Shown: positions 32,242-41,945, counted from the stretch's first letter. The stretch: DNA of 64,000 nucleotides from Limnephilus marmoratus (GCA_917880885.1 OU862908.1:13069501-13133500), one strand, 5' to 3'. Numbers and translations are program-made. Notes: generated by a model not told the origin, from the sequence alone.

Positions 32242-35200
32242 CTATCTTGGGCGGAGTCTCCCCAACCAGGGATTTGAACTTTGACTTGGACCAGCGATTG
32301 CCGTGTCTGTGACCTCCGGTGACCTCTCTCCTCCCTCCGCAAATCTGAAATCAGGAGAAAACACCGTTAACTCACTCCACAGATTGGATAACTCTTTCTC
32401 AGAGTGCTCAGTCCTCGTGTCATCAGACGCGGAATCTGGCAAATCTGACTCAACATCACTCCAAGACACTGATAAGTTCCTCATCTGATCCACATGACGT
32501 TTCCAAATTAATTGAGAATCACAAGTTTTTACCAAATATAATTTTTTTCCAATTTTATCTGTAACAATTCCCTTTACCCATGTAAATTTATTATTCTTCC
32601 TGAAATCTTTAACTAAACATTTTTGTCCCACAATAAAATTTCTTGTTTTTACACCACCATAATACTTAGATTGTTTACGTTGATTTGCCTCAATATTCTT
32701 ATTCGCCAAATCATGTTGTTTTGACACAACCCGTTCATTCTCTTTCGGAATGAGACTGTCAAAAGTAGATCTAAGTTTCCTACCAAACAATAAAACTGCT
32801 GGCTCGACTCCCGTCGTACAATGTGGAGTATTTCTATAATCGGACAAAAAATGTAACAATTTAACCTTGTAATCAACCTGAAATTTATTTCCTACCATAA
32901 GTTTTTTAAGAAAACTCTTAGTAGTTTTCACTGAATTTTCAGCGATCCCATTACTTTTTGGGTGCATAACTGGAGATGACATGAATTTAATATTGTTTTC
33001 CCGAAGAAACTGTTGGAAAATTTCACTCGTAAAACAAGTTCCGTTATCTGACACTATGAGTTCAGGGTAGCCAAAATTTGAAAATAATTTCCTCAATTCA
33101 AATATAGTATTAGCTGAATCTGCCCTTTGAACTTCAATACAGTCAACCCATTTAGTGAATGAGTCGCAGATGACCAGAAACATTTTCCCTGCCAGCGGTC
33201 CACTATAATCCAGGTGTAACCTACTCCAGACCTTCCCAGAATTAGGCCATACCGATAATTGACTCTTTGGCGGAGATTGTTTCGTCGACGCGCATTCTGG
33301 ACATTCCTGAACAATTTTCTCTAAATCTTTGCTCAGCGATGACCACCAGAAATAACCCTTTGCTAACCCTTTCATCTTAACAATACCTAAGTGTGAACGA
33401 TGCACGAGCTCTAACACTTTTTTATGCAACGAACTTGGAACAATAATTCTATGTTGCCAAAATAAACAATCCTTAACAATCGAAAGTTCGTTCCTTTTTA
33501 TCCAGAATTTCCATAATTCCTCCTCGCGTTTAACACGTTTGGGCCACCCTTGCCTTAAACACGTCATTACGCCTTGAATGACCGTATCTACTTTAGTGGC
33601 TTCCCTAATCGAATTAACGTCAAGATGTTCACAATTGCTAACAAAACTTACGAACTCAGACCCGTAGTCTTCTTTGAATTCCTCAACTGACGATTCTAAA
33701 GGTAGTCGAGATAGGAAATCCGCTTGATTTTTGCACGATCTTACGAATTCCGTTTTATAAGAAAACCCTGCTAAAATAATTCCATACCTTTGCAATCTGT
33801 TTGCGGCTAGAACAGGAATATTCTTGTGCTCACCGAGAATTCTCATCAGAGGCAGATTATCAACACACAACGTGAATTCTCTGCCATATAAGTATTGAAA
33901 AAATTTATTCAAACCGAACACTATAGCTAAAGCCTCTAAATCTAAGATGCTATATTTCTTTTCCGCGCTATTTAAACTTCTAGATGCAAACGCTATAGGT
34001 CGCAACGTACCGTTTGCGAATGAGTGACATAGACACGCCCCCAGACCGGATGTACTCGCGTCCGTAAAAAGTTTAACCGGAAGGTGCGGAATGTAATTTG
34101 TCAAAATCGTATTTTTACTCATCAAATTCTTTATTGTATCTACTGCGTTAGCGCATTCTCTAGAAAAAACCCATTTGACATCTTTCTTTAAAAGATTGTG
34201 AAGTGGTTCTAGAATTGATGACATGTTAGGTATAAAATTCCGGTAAAAACTGTAAAATCCTAGTAAACTTTTAAGTTGATGAACGTCCGTCGGATAAGGT
34301 GCATTCTTAATGGCTTCTAATTTATCCGTTTGAGGTTGGATTCCCTTTTCGGAAATGATGTACCCCAAAAATTCTAACTCTTTTACAAAAAATTGACATT
34401 TTTCCGTATTTACACATAAACCGCAATCTTGTAGTCGTTTACAGACTGCCATGATATTATCCATTAGATCCTTTTCGTTGATCCCTGAGATAATAATGTC
34501 ATCTAAGTAAAATGCCACGCCTTTTAACCCTTGCAAACAACTTGCAATTGTTCTAGCAAAAATTGCCGGAGCAGATTTAAATCCAAACACAAGTCTATTG
34601 TAAACAAACAATCCTAAATGTGTATTAATCGTTGTAAATTTCTTACAGCTATCCTGCAGTTCTAACTGTGAATAAGCTTGTTTTAAATCCAGTTTTGCAA
34701 AAATTTTCCCCGAACTAACCTTGTGGATAACCTCTTCGATCCTAGGTAGCGGGTATTTCTCTAACTCTGTAATAAGATTTAAACTTCGTTTATAATCTAC
34801 ACAAATACGAATCTCGCCGTTTTTCTTTACTACCGGAACGATGGGAGATGCATACTCACTGCTTTTCACTGGCGAAATAATACCATCCCTCACCATTGAT
34901 TTAAGTTCACATTCGATCTTATCTCTAATAGCGAACGGTACCGGTCTAGCATTACAGAAAAAAGGATCCGCATCTTTCTTTACTTTAAAATTCACTTTGA
35001 ATTTATTAAATCGACCTAGTTTCTTGTCGAAAACTTCTGGAAATTTATTTTTAATTTTATCAATTTTCTCTTTTTCCGATGAAACTGAATTGATAGAATT
35101 TTGTTTTGAAACAATGTTGAGGTTAAAGATTTCCATGAAATCTCTTCCCACAATCATTTCCGAACCGCTTGTTACAACGACAAAGGTTATTAACCTAACT

Positions 35201-36279
35201 AGATTATTGTATTCGACCTTGAAATTTGCATTACCCACAACAGTCAACATATTCCCGTCGTAACCTGAAATTTTTCGTGTTTCGGGTGACAACTCTATAT
35301 TACTGAAATGTTTACAAAACAATGTCTCCGGAATGACACAAACTGATGATCCTGAATCAATCATCGCTCCGAAGGATTTCCCATTTAATTTCAATTGTGC
35401 CTTGATTGCCTTAACAAAAGCTACATTTTCAATATTTTCATTATTACAATTCATAACTGATTTTACTGACCCGTTTTTACAAAATCTCTGTAAATGACCC
35501 AATTTACCGCAAGAATAACATTTAGCTTGCTTAAACTTACAGTTATGAGTGTCATGATTTGATTTCCCACAGATCTTACACTTTTTTAGTGATGAACCGG
35601 TTTTAACTTGTTTATCCGACCTACATGAATCGGAACTATTCGACCGATAATAAAGTTTTCGCGCCGGAGAAGCCGATTTTCCAAATCTCTTTACCGAATT
35701 TATTTCTCGCGCCGGAGAAGCCGATCTTCCAAATTCCTTTACCGAATTTACTTCCAACTTCATCTTGATTGAATCGACCTCAGGACCTTTCGCGGTCACT
35801 GCAAGTTCAACTAGTTGATTAAAGTTTTGTTTAGGCCCTTCAACAAACAATTTTACCCGTACAGGGCCCGGAAGTAGACCGATTGCAAACACGTCTACAA
35901 GATTATCCTCCAGCCTGTTTCCGAACTGACAGAATGAGCTGAGCCCTCGAATTCTTGCGGCGAAATCCCTTATCGATTCGTTATGATTCTGTTTAGCTTG
36001 GAAAAATGATTCCCGCTCTTGAAAAAGAGATCTACATTTACCACAATGTTTTTTTAGCAACTCAATTAATTTCTCAAACGTAACATCTGTGATTTTAATC
36101 GGGAAACATAGGTTGGACAGAAGAGTCAAGGTCTCCGTTTCAAGCGAGTTTATCAGATAAGCCTTTTTCTTAATCTCGGTAATGTCATCATGTAACACGA
36201 GAAACTGCTCTAATCTGAGTTGAAACACATCCCAATCTCCGTTTATGTGAGAGAACGGTGGAATTCTCGCCGATTCCAT
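32242..36279 (-). CDS. Gag-Pol polyprotein of the Gypsy (mag-like) retrotransposon
   Basis: Open for 1345 residues from the Met at 36279. I chose this start because Gag-like sequence (MESARIPPFSHINGDWDVF) begins there. The same frame extends 92 codons upstream to 36555 with no recognisable domain. Domains in order: Gag (about 1-180); two CCHC zinc knuckles (234-247, 254-267); aspartic protease with active site DSG (Asp308) and GRD (378-380); reverse transcriptase with Asp531 and YLDD (591-594); RNase H with Asp740, Glu782, Asp807 and Asp854; integrase zinc finger His960, His963, Cys993, Cys996; integrase core Asp1024, Asp1078, Glu1114 (D-x35-E spacing for the last pair). Gag and Pol share one frame with no frameshift or stop between them. 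Every catalytic residue I looked for is present. The protein would copy the element's RNA into DNA and integrate it. Confidence 0.93.
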   Translation of the reverse strand: MESARIPPFSHINGDWDVFQLRLEQFLVLHDDITEIKKKAYLINSLETETLTLLSNLCFPIKITDVTFEKLIELLKKHCGKCRSLFQERESFFQAKQNHNESIRDFAARIRGLSSFCQFGNRLEDNLVDVFAIGLLPGPVRVKLFVEGPKQNFNQLVELAVTAKGPEVDSIKMKLEVNSVKEFGRSASPAREINSVKRFGKSASPARKLYYRSNSSDSCRSDKQVKTGSSLKKCKICGKSNHDTHNCKFKQAKCYSCGKLGHLQRFCKNGSVKSVMNCNNENIENVAFVKAIKAQLKLNGKSFGAMIDSGSSVCVIPETLFCKHFSNIELSPETRKISGYDGNMLTVVGNANFKVEYNNLVRLITFVVVTSGSEMIVGRDFMEIFNLNIVSKQNSINSVSSEKEKIDKIKNKFPEVFDKKLGRFNKFKVNFKVKKDADPFFCNARPVPFAIRDKIECELKSMVRDGIISPVKSSEYASPIVPVVKKNGEIRICVDYKRSLNLITELEKYPLPRIEEVIHKVSSGKIFAKLDLKQAYSQLELQDSCKKFTTINTHLGLFVYNRLVFGFKSAPAIFARTIASCLQGLKGVAFYLDDIIISGINEKDLMDNIMAVCKRLQDCGLCVNTEKCQFFVKELEFLGYIISEKGIQPQTDKLEAIKNAPYPTDVHQLKSLLGFYSFYRNFIPNMSSILEPLHNLLKKDVKWVFSRECANAVDTIKNLMSKNTILTNYIPHLPVKLFTDASTSGLGACLCHSFANGTLRPIAFASRSLNSAEKKYSILDLEALAIVFGLNKFFQYLYGREFTLCVDNLPLMRILGEHKNIPVLAANRLQRYGIILAGFSYKTEFVRSCKNQADFLSRLPLESSVEEFKEDYGSEFVSFVSNCEHLDVNSIREATKVDTVIQGVMTCLRQGWPKRVKREEELWKFWIKRNELSIVKDCLFWQHRIIVPSSLHKKVLELVHRSHLGIVKMKGLAKGYFWWSSLSKDLEKIVQECPECASTKQSPPKSQLSVWPNSGKVWSRLHLDYSGPLAGKMFLVICDSFTKWVDCIEVQRADSANTIFELRKLFSNFGYPELIVSDNGTCFTSEIFQQFLRENNIKFMSSPVMHPKSNGIAENSVKTTKSFLKKLMVGNKFQVDYKVKLLHFLSDYRNTPHCTTGVEPAVLLFGRKLRSTFDSLIPKENERVVSKQHDLANKNIEANQRKQSKYYGGVKTRNFIVGQKCLVKDFRKNNKFTWVKGIVTDKIGKKLYLVKTCDSQLIWKRHVDQMRNLSVSWSDVESDLPDSASDDTRTEHSEKELSNLWSELTVFSPDFRFAEGGERSPEVTDTAIAGPSQSSNPWLGRLRPR

Positions 36280-36801
36280 CTTCACAAAAGGAAAAAAAAA
36301 ATAATCACGCGAAGCTACGACAACAATACTACCCCGGAAAAAATTACAAAAAACCCAGACAAATCCTCCACAAGAAAGAAAAGAAAAACCTATCTTAGAA
36401 ATTGCGGTTGCAACGTCTCCAGATTGTTTCCTCTTGATGAGTGAGTGACCTTCCTCGACACTAGCACTGTTTGCCTTGTAAGAATGCCTTCCCTCGGCAC
36501 TCCCTCGGAACTTCACCTTCGTGGAAAGGCTCTGTTGAGCCCCAAAAACGACCACCGCCTCTTGCTTCTGAGTACCCTTGGATGGTACTCCAGAACTCTG
36601 ACTGTGGCTCCAGGAATAGCCAGAGATATCCTCGGTTGTTCTGCCGGTCCTTTCACTCGGTCAGACAAACCCAAAAAATACTCCAATGTTCCGCCTCGGC
36701 TGTAGGTAGCCTTGAAAAATTTTTCGGGGTGACTTAGCTCTCCCCGCTTTGGTAATTTTTTTTTTTGTGATCCAATTTGGTAATCCAATATTGTACTTTA
36801 A
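36280..36801 (-). other. 5' leader of the Gypsy element
   Basis: About 520 nt between the primer-binding site and the Gag start. It holds short frames on both strands that I regard as incidental, including the 92-codon upstream extension of the Gag-Pol frame. Confidence 0.6.
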
Positions 36802-36816
36802 CACGGCTGCGCCAAT
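36796..36816 (-). promoter_or_regulatory. Primer-binding site
   Basis: Two bases (AT) inside the 5' LTR, the minus strand reads TGGCGCAGCCGTG. The TGG start complements the CCA 3' end of a tRNA, as in most LTR elements. I cannot name the tRNA safely. Confidence 0.8.
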
Positions 36817-37091
36817 TGTAATGTACTTTTATTGTGGCCACACTAGCCACTCAATAATAATAAATATGTTAAACGTAAGTTCTCGTCTTTATTGTAAGAG
36901 TACAATGGATTCAATAAGTAATATTATTTGTCTCGGTAGCGACTGATTATACTGGAAGTTAGAATGGTTCTGGCCGCGGCCGTACACCGGACCGCTGTCC
37001 CGGCTCGTATGCCCGATCGGCAATGTTCGGCGACCCGAGCATTCCCGAATTACTACATAGATACAAATGCGATATAATTGCATATATCACA
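36817..37091 (-). repeat. 5' LTR of the Gypsy element
   Basis: 275 bp, reads the same as the 3' LTR base for base. On the minus strand it carries the element's promoter region. The corresponding AATAAA is at 36828-36833. Confidence 0.95.
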
Positions 37092-37096
37092 TTAAT

Positions 37097-37970
37097 CAAT
37101 AAACCATTTTGCATCCCTCAATAATAACACCCTCGGGTGCTTTCATCCGCCAGCTTTCATAAGCTATGAGTTACGAATAAGCTTCCAACTGGCACATTTC
37201 ATCTCCTGCTGTTCGTGTTATTGTAAAACATTGGCACGGAACACACTAGGTTTAATGGCACCAAAATAAATCCCTGATTTATTATTCTGTACAGTAAGTA
37301 CCTACCTGTGTGAAACAAACTTCAAACTAACTTCAACGGCGCTTTTCCGTTAAATAACTACCTACGCGAACTAACAACGGCGCTTTTAAACTAATGAGGT
37401 AATTCAGTCTTTTAAAAATGTATGAATTTTCACCTCCTTACTTAAGGGGAAGTTAGAAGCATGAATTGTAGGTATTTTTCCAGGTGAAAAAAAAAACAAA
37501 TAATATTTTTAATAGCCATTATTTTACCAAAAATTTACTAAACAATAAAGATTACATTAAAAAAATCAAACGAAAAAATTAAAAAAAAAAAATCGCAAAA
37601 TGGCGGCTGACGAAAAAATTCAAAAAATAAAACACATTTTTTACCAGTTTTTTTTACTTTTCCGATTTTTTTTAAATAGTACAAATTTCAAAAAAAAATT
37701 TTTTTTATTAATAATTTTTTTTGTATGATACATATATAAAAATATTACAAAAAGCATTTCTCTTGATATTAGGTAAAAAAGAAGGAACTATAAAATTAAA
37801 TAGGTAGCTTAAAGATAAACAATAATACAATTAAACAAAAAAAAGATATTACAATAGTATGCATGTATGTATCATATCAAAAAAAAATCCCACATAGGCA
37901 TCGCCAGTTCGTTGGTTTACTTAAGTTTTTTTTAATGCAGTTAAGATTATAAGTAAATTACATAATTATG
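37097..37970. other. AT-rich sequence with A/T homopolymers
   Basis: Runs of A and T dominate 37480-37720. No feature is supported. A copy of AAAATGGCGGCTGACG lies at 37598. Confidence 0.4.
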
Positions 37971-38012
37971 TAATGAATAACTTATTACTTTGTATAAAAC
38001 CACTATATTTAA

Positions 38013-38062
38013 AACAATATCAACATGTTTCGACAACAATGTTGTCTTCATCAGGATATGTT
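38013..38062 (-). ncRNA. Hammerhead ribozyme, left arm
   Basis: Minus strand: stem I AUAUC/GAUAU (plus AACA/UGUU beyond one bulge), CUGAUGA (38048-38054), stem II GACAAC-AUU-GUUGUC, GAAA, minimal stem III ACAUGU, U at the cleavage position. It is a complete type I hammerhead layout. Confidence 0.85.
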
Positions 38063-38147
38063 ACTATTACTATATCATAGTAACATATCCTGATGAAGAC
38101 AACATTGTTGTCTTCATCAGGATATGTTACTATTACTATATCATAGT

Positions 38148-38197
38148 AACATATCCTGATGAAGACAACATTGTTGTCGAAACATGTTGATATTGTT
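38148..38197 (+). ncRNA. Hammerhead ribozyme, right arm
   Basis: Mirror copy of the left-arm motif on the plus strand: CUGAUGA at 38156-38162, the same stem II, GAAAC at 38179-38183, the same stems I and III. Confidence 0.85.
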
Positions 38198-38368
38198 TTA
38201 AATATAGTGGTTTTATACAAAGTAATAAGTTATTCATTATATGAAAAATGATGCCACAAAATAAATTTGCGAAGTTTGAAGAAGTACATAATTATGTTTT
38301 AAAATATTTATAGAACAAATAATTCCGTATTTGGAAAACTAAAATTAAGAAAAAAATATATTAAAAAA

Positions 38369-38938
38369 AAAAAAAACAAAAAAAGGTTAAATAAAAATTA
38401 GGAATTTGTAAAGTTACAACAGGTAGGATGTTATAGCAGGTATGTATTTGTGTCATTTGTAGTTATCCAAGTCTTTATTAATTTTTTGTATGTGCTGTAA
38501 GAGGACATGTTTTTAGATTTAATTTTTATAGTCTAATTGGTTCAGTAGAACTTGAGATATCATGTCAACCGGCTTGAAAAAAGTAGTTTCGAGAAAAACG
38601 CGTTTAACAATTTAGTCTTCTTTTAGATTCTATTTAGATTACGTCTAAACCGCAAAAAAAACAAAAAAAGGTTAAATAAAAATTAGGAATTTGTAAAGTT
38701 ACAACAGGTAGGATGTTATAGCAGGTATGTATTTGTGTCATTTGTAGTTATCCAAGTCTTTATTAATTTTTTGTATGTGCTGTAAGAGGACATGTTTTTA
38801 GATTTAATTTTTATAGTCTAATTGGTTCAGTAGAACTTGAGATATCATGTCAACCGGCTTGAAAAAAGTAGTTTCGAGAAAAACGCGTTTAACAATTTAG
38901 TCTTCTTTTAGATTCTATTTAGATTACGTCTAAACCGC
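38369..38938. repeat. Tandem duplication, two 285-bp units
   Basis: Unit 1 (38369-38653) and unit 2 (38654-38938) read as identical over the region compared (from GGTTAAATAAAAATTAGG to ACGTCTAAACCGC). The junction lies in an A-rich run. It is non-coding. It could be a recent duplication or an assembly artefact. Confidence 0.92.
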
Positions 38939-39394
38939 GACACTAAAATGGCGATAACTTTTAAAATAATTCGAATTGAACATCTGTAAAGGGGATATTT
39001 TTAAATATCTGTACTATTGAAATACGATTTTTTTTTTGTTTTAGACTAGAATACCCCCTTAAATACGAGTATTTTTATACATGCCGTTTTCCATGTTAAA
39101 ATGATGTTCAAAAACTGAATTTTTCAAAGCCCGTCAAAACGGTCAAAATCTGGAGGGGTGCAAGTTATGTTATACGTACCTCGGTATAAAATCGACATAT
39201 TAACCCCAAAAAAATAATCTACAAAAATTTAAAAAAAGAACTTGAATTCTTTTGAAATAATTTGTATACCATAATGTGAAAGTCCGCGCAGGGTGACCTG
39301 GAGAAAAATTGCCCGAATTCTTACGCACGCGGCGCGGACTGACCCGTGAGAAAGCGGTTTAAGTTCCATTAAAACCCGCCGACCAATCACACAG
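38939..39394. other. No recognised feature
   Basis: AT-rich sequence; ACTAAAATGGCGATAAC at 38942. A minus-strand frame at 39229-39432 has no recognisable motif. Confidence 0.35.
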
Positions 39395-39494
39395 CGTTTA
39401 TTTTTTTTACATCTGCTCAACACAGAAGGCACTGAGGCAAAAAAAATCCCTCAGGGCCTATGTTATCTTTGGGGATGCTGTGTGGACAGTCATT

Positions 39495-40111
39495 GTCACG
39501 ACCGATGCTGCGACACGAGACGATGTGAACTGGAAATCCGATTTTTGACAAGTAAAAGAGAATTGACTGTGTTTTAAAATATGGATCACAGGAATTGGGC
39601 GATGAAAGGAATAGTCCCTTACCTTTGACGGCTTCATCCACTGCTTCAGGATCGATCCTGGTACTGGCAGCTTCCAATAATAATGGTATAACACCAGGTC
39701 TCAAATACCGACAGTTTGGGTTCATAAAATTAGGAAACTTTGCGAATAATTGCGATATTTCAAGCGAGCTGTGACCAATGTCACTTCGATTTTTCAACTG
39801 CCCAAGTAGGTAATTTAAAAACTTTGGTGGCAATATTGTTTATTTTTTCTATGTAGGTAGGAAAAAATCTCCTTTTCCTTGTGGAGACTTTTGAGGAAAG
39901 GAGGAAGACAAAGGAATAAATGGATGAAGGACTTGGGAATATGGATTTAGTTTTAAAAACGGTTTCAGGGGAGGAATGCAGATCCCGCCAATGTCTGGAA
40001 ATGAAATTAAAAGGTACTTTCTAAATGAGAAAAGTGTGGAAAAGCTGAAAAAAATTTTATTAAATTTCCCGACATTGGCGGGATCTGCATTTCACCCGGT
40101 TTCAGAACCAA
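39495..40111 (-). mobile_element. 617-bp insertion with 9-bp target duplication
   Basis: ACAGTCATT is present at both junctions (39486-39494 and 40112-40120). The insert has no obvious terminal inverted repeats, but near one end it has a 21-bp perfect inverted pair, 39975-39995 and 40071-40091 (AATGCAGATCCCGCCAATGTC). It also carries the exon-like segment at 39637-39800. Confidence 0.7.
39637..39800 (-). pseudogene. Exon-like segment of unknown gene
   Basis: The minus strand opens a clean frame of about 54 codons (NRSDIGHSSLEISQLFAKFP, FMNPNCRYLRPGVIPLLLEA, IDPEAVDEAVKG). It is bounded at the 3' side by a strong splice donor, AAAG|GTAAGG (about 39631-39636), and at the 5' side by a plausible acceptor, CTTGGGCAG. 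Its composition is unlike the surrounding AT-rich sequence. I do not recognise the protein. It looks like an exon with flanking intron carried inside a mobile insertion. Confidence 0.45.
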
Positions 40112-40325
40112 ACAGTCATTTTAGGGAAAGGAAGGAGATGAAGTTCTGGTAAGGAAAAAGGGTGGGTAGGAATCTGGGGGTCAATGTGTCTAGACGTGAT
40201 GGACCCATGAATCCATCCCTCCCACTGCGGCGCAAGGTGATGAATCGAGAGCCCCGGTCCGGCGTACTACGCAGTAGGCGAGCAGACGCATCCGCCGCCA
40301 AGACCTAGACAAACCTTACCCCTTA

Positions 40326-40385
40326 TGACTTAGTGTGTGTATGTGTGTGTGTGAGAGAGAGAGAGAGAGAGTGTGTGTGTATGTT
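40326..40385. repeat. Compound TG/GA microsatellite
   Basis: (TG)n with ATG interruptions, then (GA)9, then (TG)n. Confidence 0.95.
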
Positions 40386-40767
40386 CGATGAATTGTTCAA
40401 ATGCTGTGAACTAAAGCTATCTTTACTAACAAGATCCAAATTTCATCAGGTTCATGTAACGCGCAAATGCTGCAAAGCTCTATATATTCCCAGAGAAGAA
40501 TGAAGGAGAATTATTTATGTGACATACGTGATAGAAAAATGTAAATTTTCCATAGAAGCATTCATTTTTTGTTGATCTTTTTTGTAAGAATTACATATCC
40601 TACTTCTTTTCTTGGGGCATGCATGGCTATAACGTTCATAATATCAATGTATGCACACGTGCTGAATAGTCTGATGAAAAAGGCTTCAGTCCATTATTTT
40701 AAGAAAATATGTATACAACATTTCAGATCATTATTTTCTAAATTTATTCTCGCTCGTGTGCGGTTAA

Positions 40768-41148
40768 CCCTTTCAGATCGTATGTATATTTGAAAATACA
40801 TATATTTATATCAGAATTTTTTCTCACTTTGTCGTTTTCCAATTGCTGGAAAAACTGGCACTATTTTTTATTGGAATTTTTGCAACTAGTTCAGGCGGTA
40901 ACCATTTTCATATTTTGAAAAGTGATTTTAGTGTTTAATCTGGACCACTTTTCTTTTCTGATGCAAGTTTTGAGTTTATTTTTTCAATACTGAATTTTGT
41001 CATTTAGGTGAAACACGGCCTCTAAGACCTAATGTTCTTTCGAGTGAAAGTAATCTAAATTATTGAAATAAAAATTAAAAAACACTAAAATTTTATTGAG
41101 CATCAAGTATGTTCTATCACTGCCTAAATAAATTCAGGTCTGAAAGGG
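40768..41148. mobile_element. TTAA-type MITE (inferred)
   Basis: The left end TTAACCCTTTCAGATCG and right end CAGGTCTGAAAGGGTTAG are inverted repeats of about 14 bp. They are flanked by TTAA (40764-40767) and TTAG (41149-41152), a piggyBac-like target. It is about 380 bp and non-coding. Confidence 0.45.
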
Positions 41149-41312
41149 TTAGCTCGATTTATCCCCATCATAAATCATCGCCTTAGTTCTTAATTGTTCC
41201 AAACGACCATTTTAGCTTTTTCTACAAATTTTGCAAATTCACTTTGTGGCACCTTTTTATTAATGAAACAGTTAAAAACACTTTGTTTTTACCACGATAA
41301 TCATTGTTTAAA

Positions 41313-41356
41313 AGCCAACATGTTTCAAGAATAATGTTCTCTTCATCAGGACTTAT
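41313..41356 (-). ncRNA. Hammerhead ribozyme, left PLE arm
   Basis: Minus strand: stem I GUC/GGC, CUGAUGA (41343-41349), stem II GAGAAC-AUU-AUUCUU (partly paired), GAAA, stem III ACAUGU, U. The core is intact. Confidence 0.75.
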
Positions 41357-41522
41357 AATGTACTAAAACTAAATGATCGAACATAGAAAGACAGGCGTGG
41401 GTAGAAATGGAAGTAGTGGGGGAGGAGAGAGGTGGAAAGGGGAGGTGCTTAGAAGATCAACAAGGGGGAGGGCGGGGGGGGGAGATGTGGAAAGGGGGGT
41501 TATTAGAAGAACAAAGACAAAA

Positions 41523-41648
41523 ATTACAATGGAAATATGTTTAAGGTAGGGTTATTCACAAAATTAATTTGATTGTAAATAATATTTAAATCTCTATTGA
41601 CATTTTTCCTAATTTCTAATATTTCTAAAAGATCTAATGAAAACCACT
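41523..41648 (-). pseudogene. PLE protein C-terminal tail
   Basis: About 36 codons (LDLLEILEIRKNVNRD, NQINFVNNPTLNIFPL, stop at 41523) resemble the end of the GIY-YIG domain at 31226 (LIIETIEIHKN...). It is truncated upstream. The hammerhead at 41313-41356 lies downstream on the same strand, repeating the order seen at 31.1-31.5 kb. Confidence 0.55.
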
Positions 41649-41945
41649 AACGTTAGTGCGTAAAATTTTAAAACCAGTATTTACCGCAAATGAATGGTTA
41701 ATAATGGCTAAGAATGTCTAAATAGCAATAATTATTCGGAATTTGCTAACCATCTAATTGAATTTAACCATTCATTTGCTATAAATACTGGTTTTAAAAT
41801 TTTACAACCCCCCTGTCCACCTCTCCCCCCCTCCCCCCCCCCCCCCCCCTTGTTGATCTTCTAAGCACCTCCCCTTTCCTCCTCCACTACTTCCTTTTCT
41901 ACCCACGCCTGTCTTTCTATGTTCGATTATTTAGTTTTAGTACAT

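Larger units (their letters stand above)
31768..37096 (-). mobile_element. Ty3/Gypsy LTR retrotransposon (mag-like), complete
   Basis: Full element of 5319 bp (31773-37091). It is bounded by 275-bp LTRs that I read as identical and by a 5-bp target duplication TTAAT (31768-31772, 37092-37096). It lies on the minus strand, so the 5' LTR is the right-hand one. A primer-binding site, leader, single Gag-Pol frame, polypurine tract and 3' LTR are all in order. There is no envelope frame. Identical LTRs and an unbroken frame indicate a very recent insertion, so the copy may still be competent. The mag-clade assignment rests on the integrase segment (HLDYSGP, KMFLVICDSFTKWV) and on Gag resemblance as I recall them. 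Confidence 0.93.
37971..38239. repeat. 269-bp perfect palindrome carrying two hammerheads
   Basis: The sequence reads the same on both strands about a single unpaired centre base at 38105. Arms of 134 bp run from TAATGAATAACTTATTAC to its complement. Each arm itself contains a smaller inverted pair (GGATATGTTACT / AGTAACATATCC). It carries one hammerhead ribozyme per strand, both facing outward. Confidence 0.95.
39395..40325 (-). mobile_element. SINE-B copy split by an insertion
   Basis: The 3' part of the SINE (39395-39494, stem-loop and CAGCATCCCCAAAGATAACA) and its 5' part (40112-40325) are separated by 617 bp. When the insert is removed the order of blocks matches the other SINE-B copies. 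Confidence 0.75.

Noticed and set aside
34841..35263. 140-codon plus-strand frame
   Set aside because: Antisense shadow of the Gag-Pol coding region.
38013..38197. CRISPR-like repeat array
   Set aside because: Repeats are inverted rather than direct, without spacers, and the genome is eukaryotic.
37990..38220. 66-codon frames on both strands with near-identical protein
   Set aside because: A direct consequence of the perfect palindrome, not coding.
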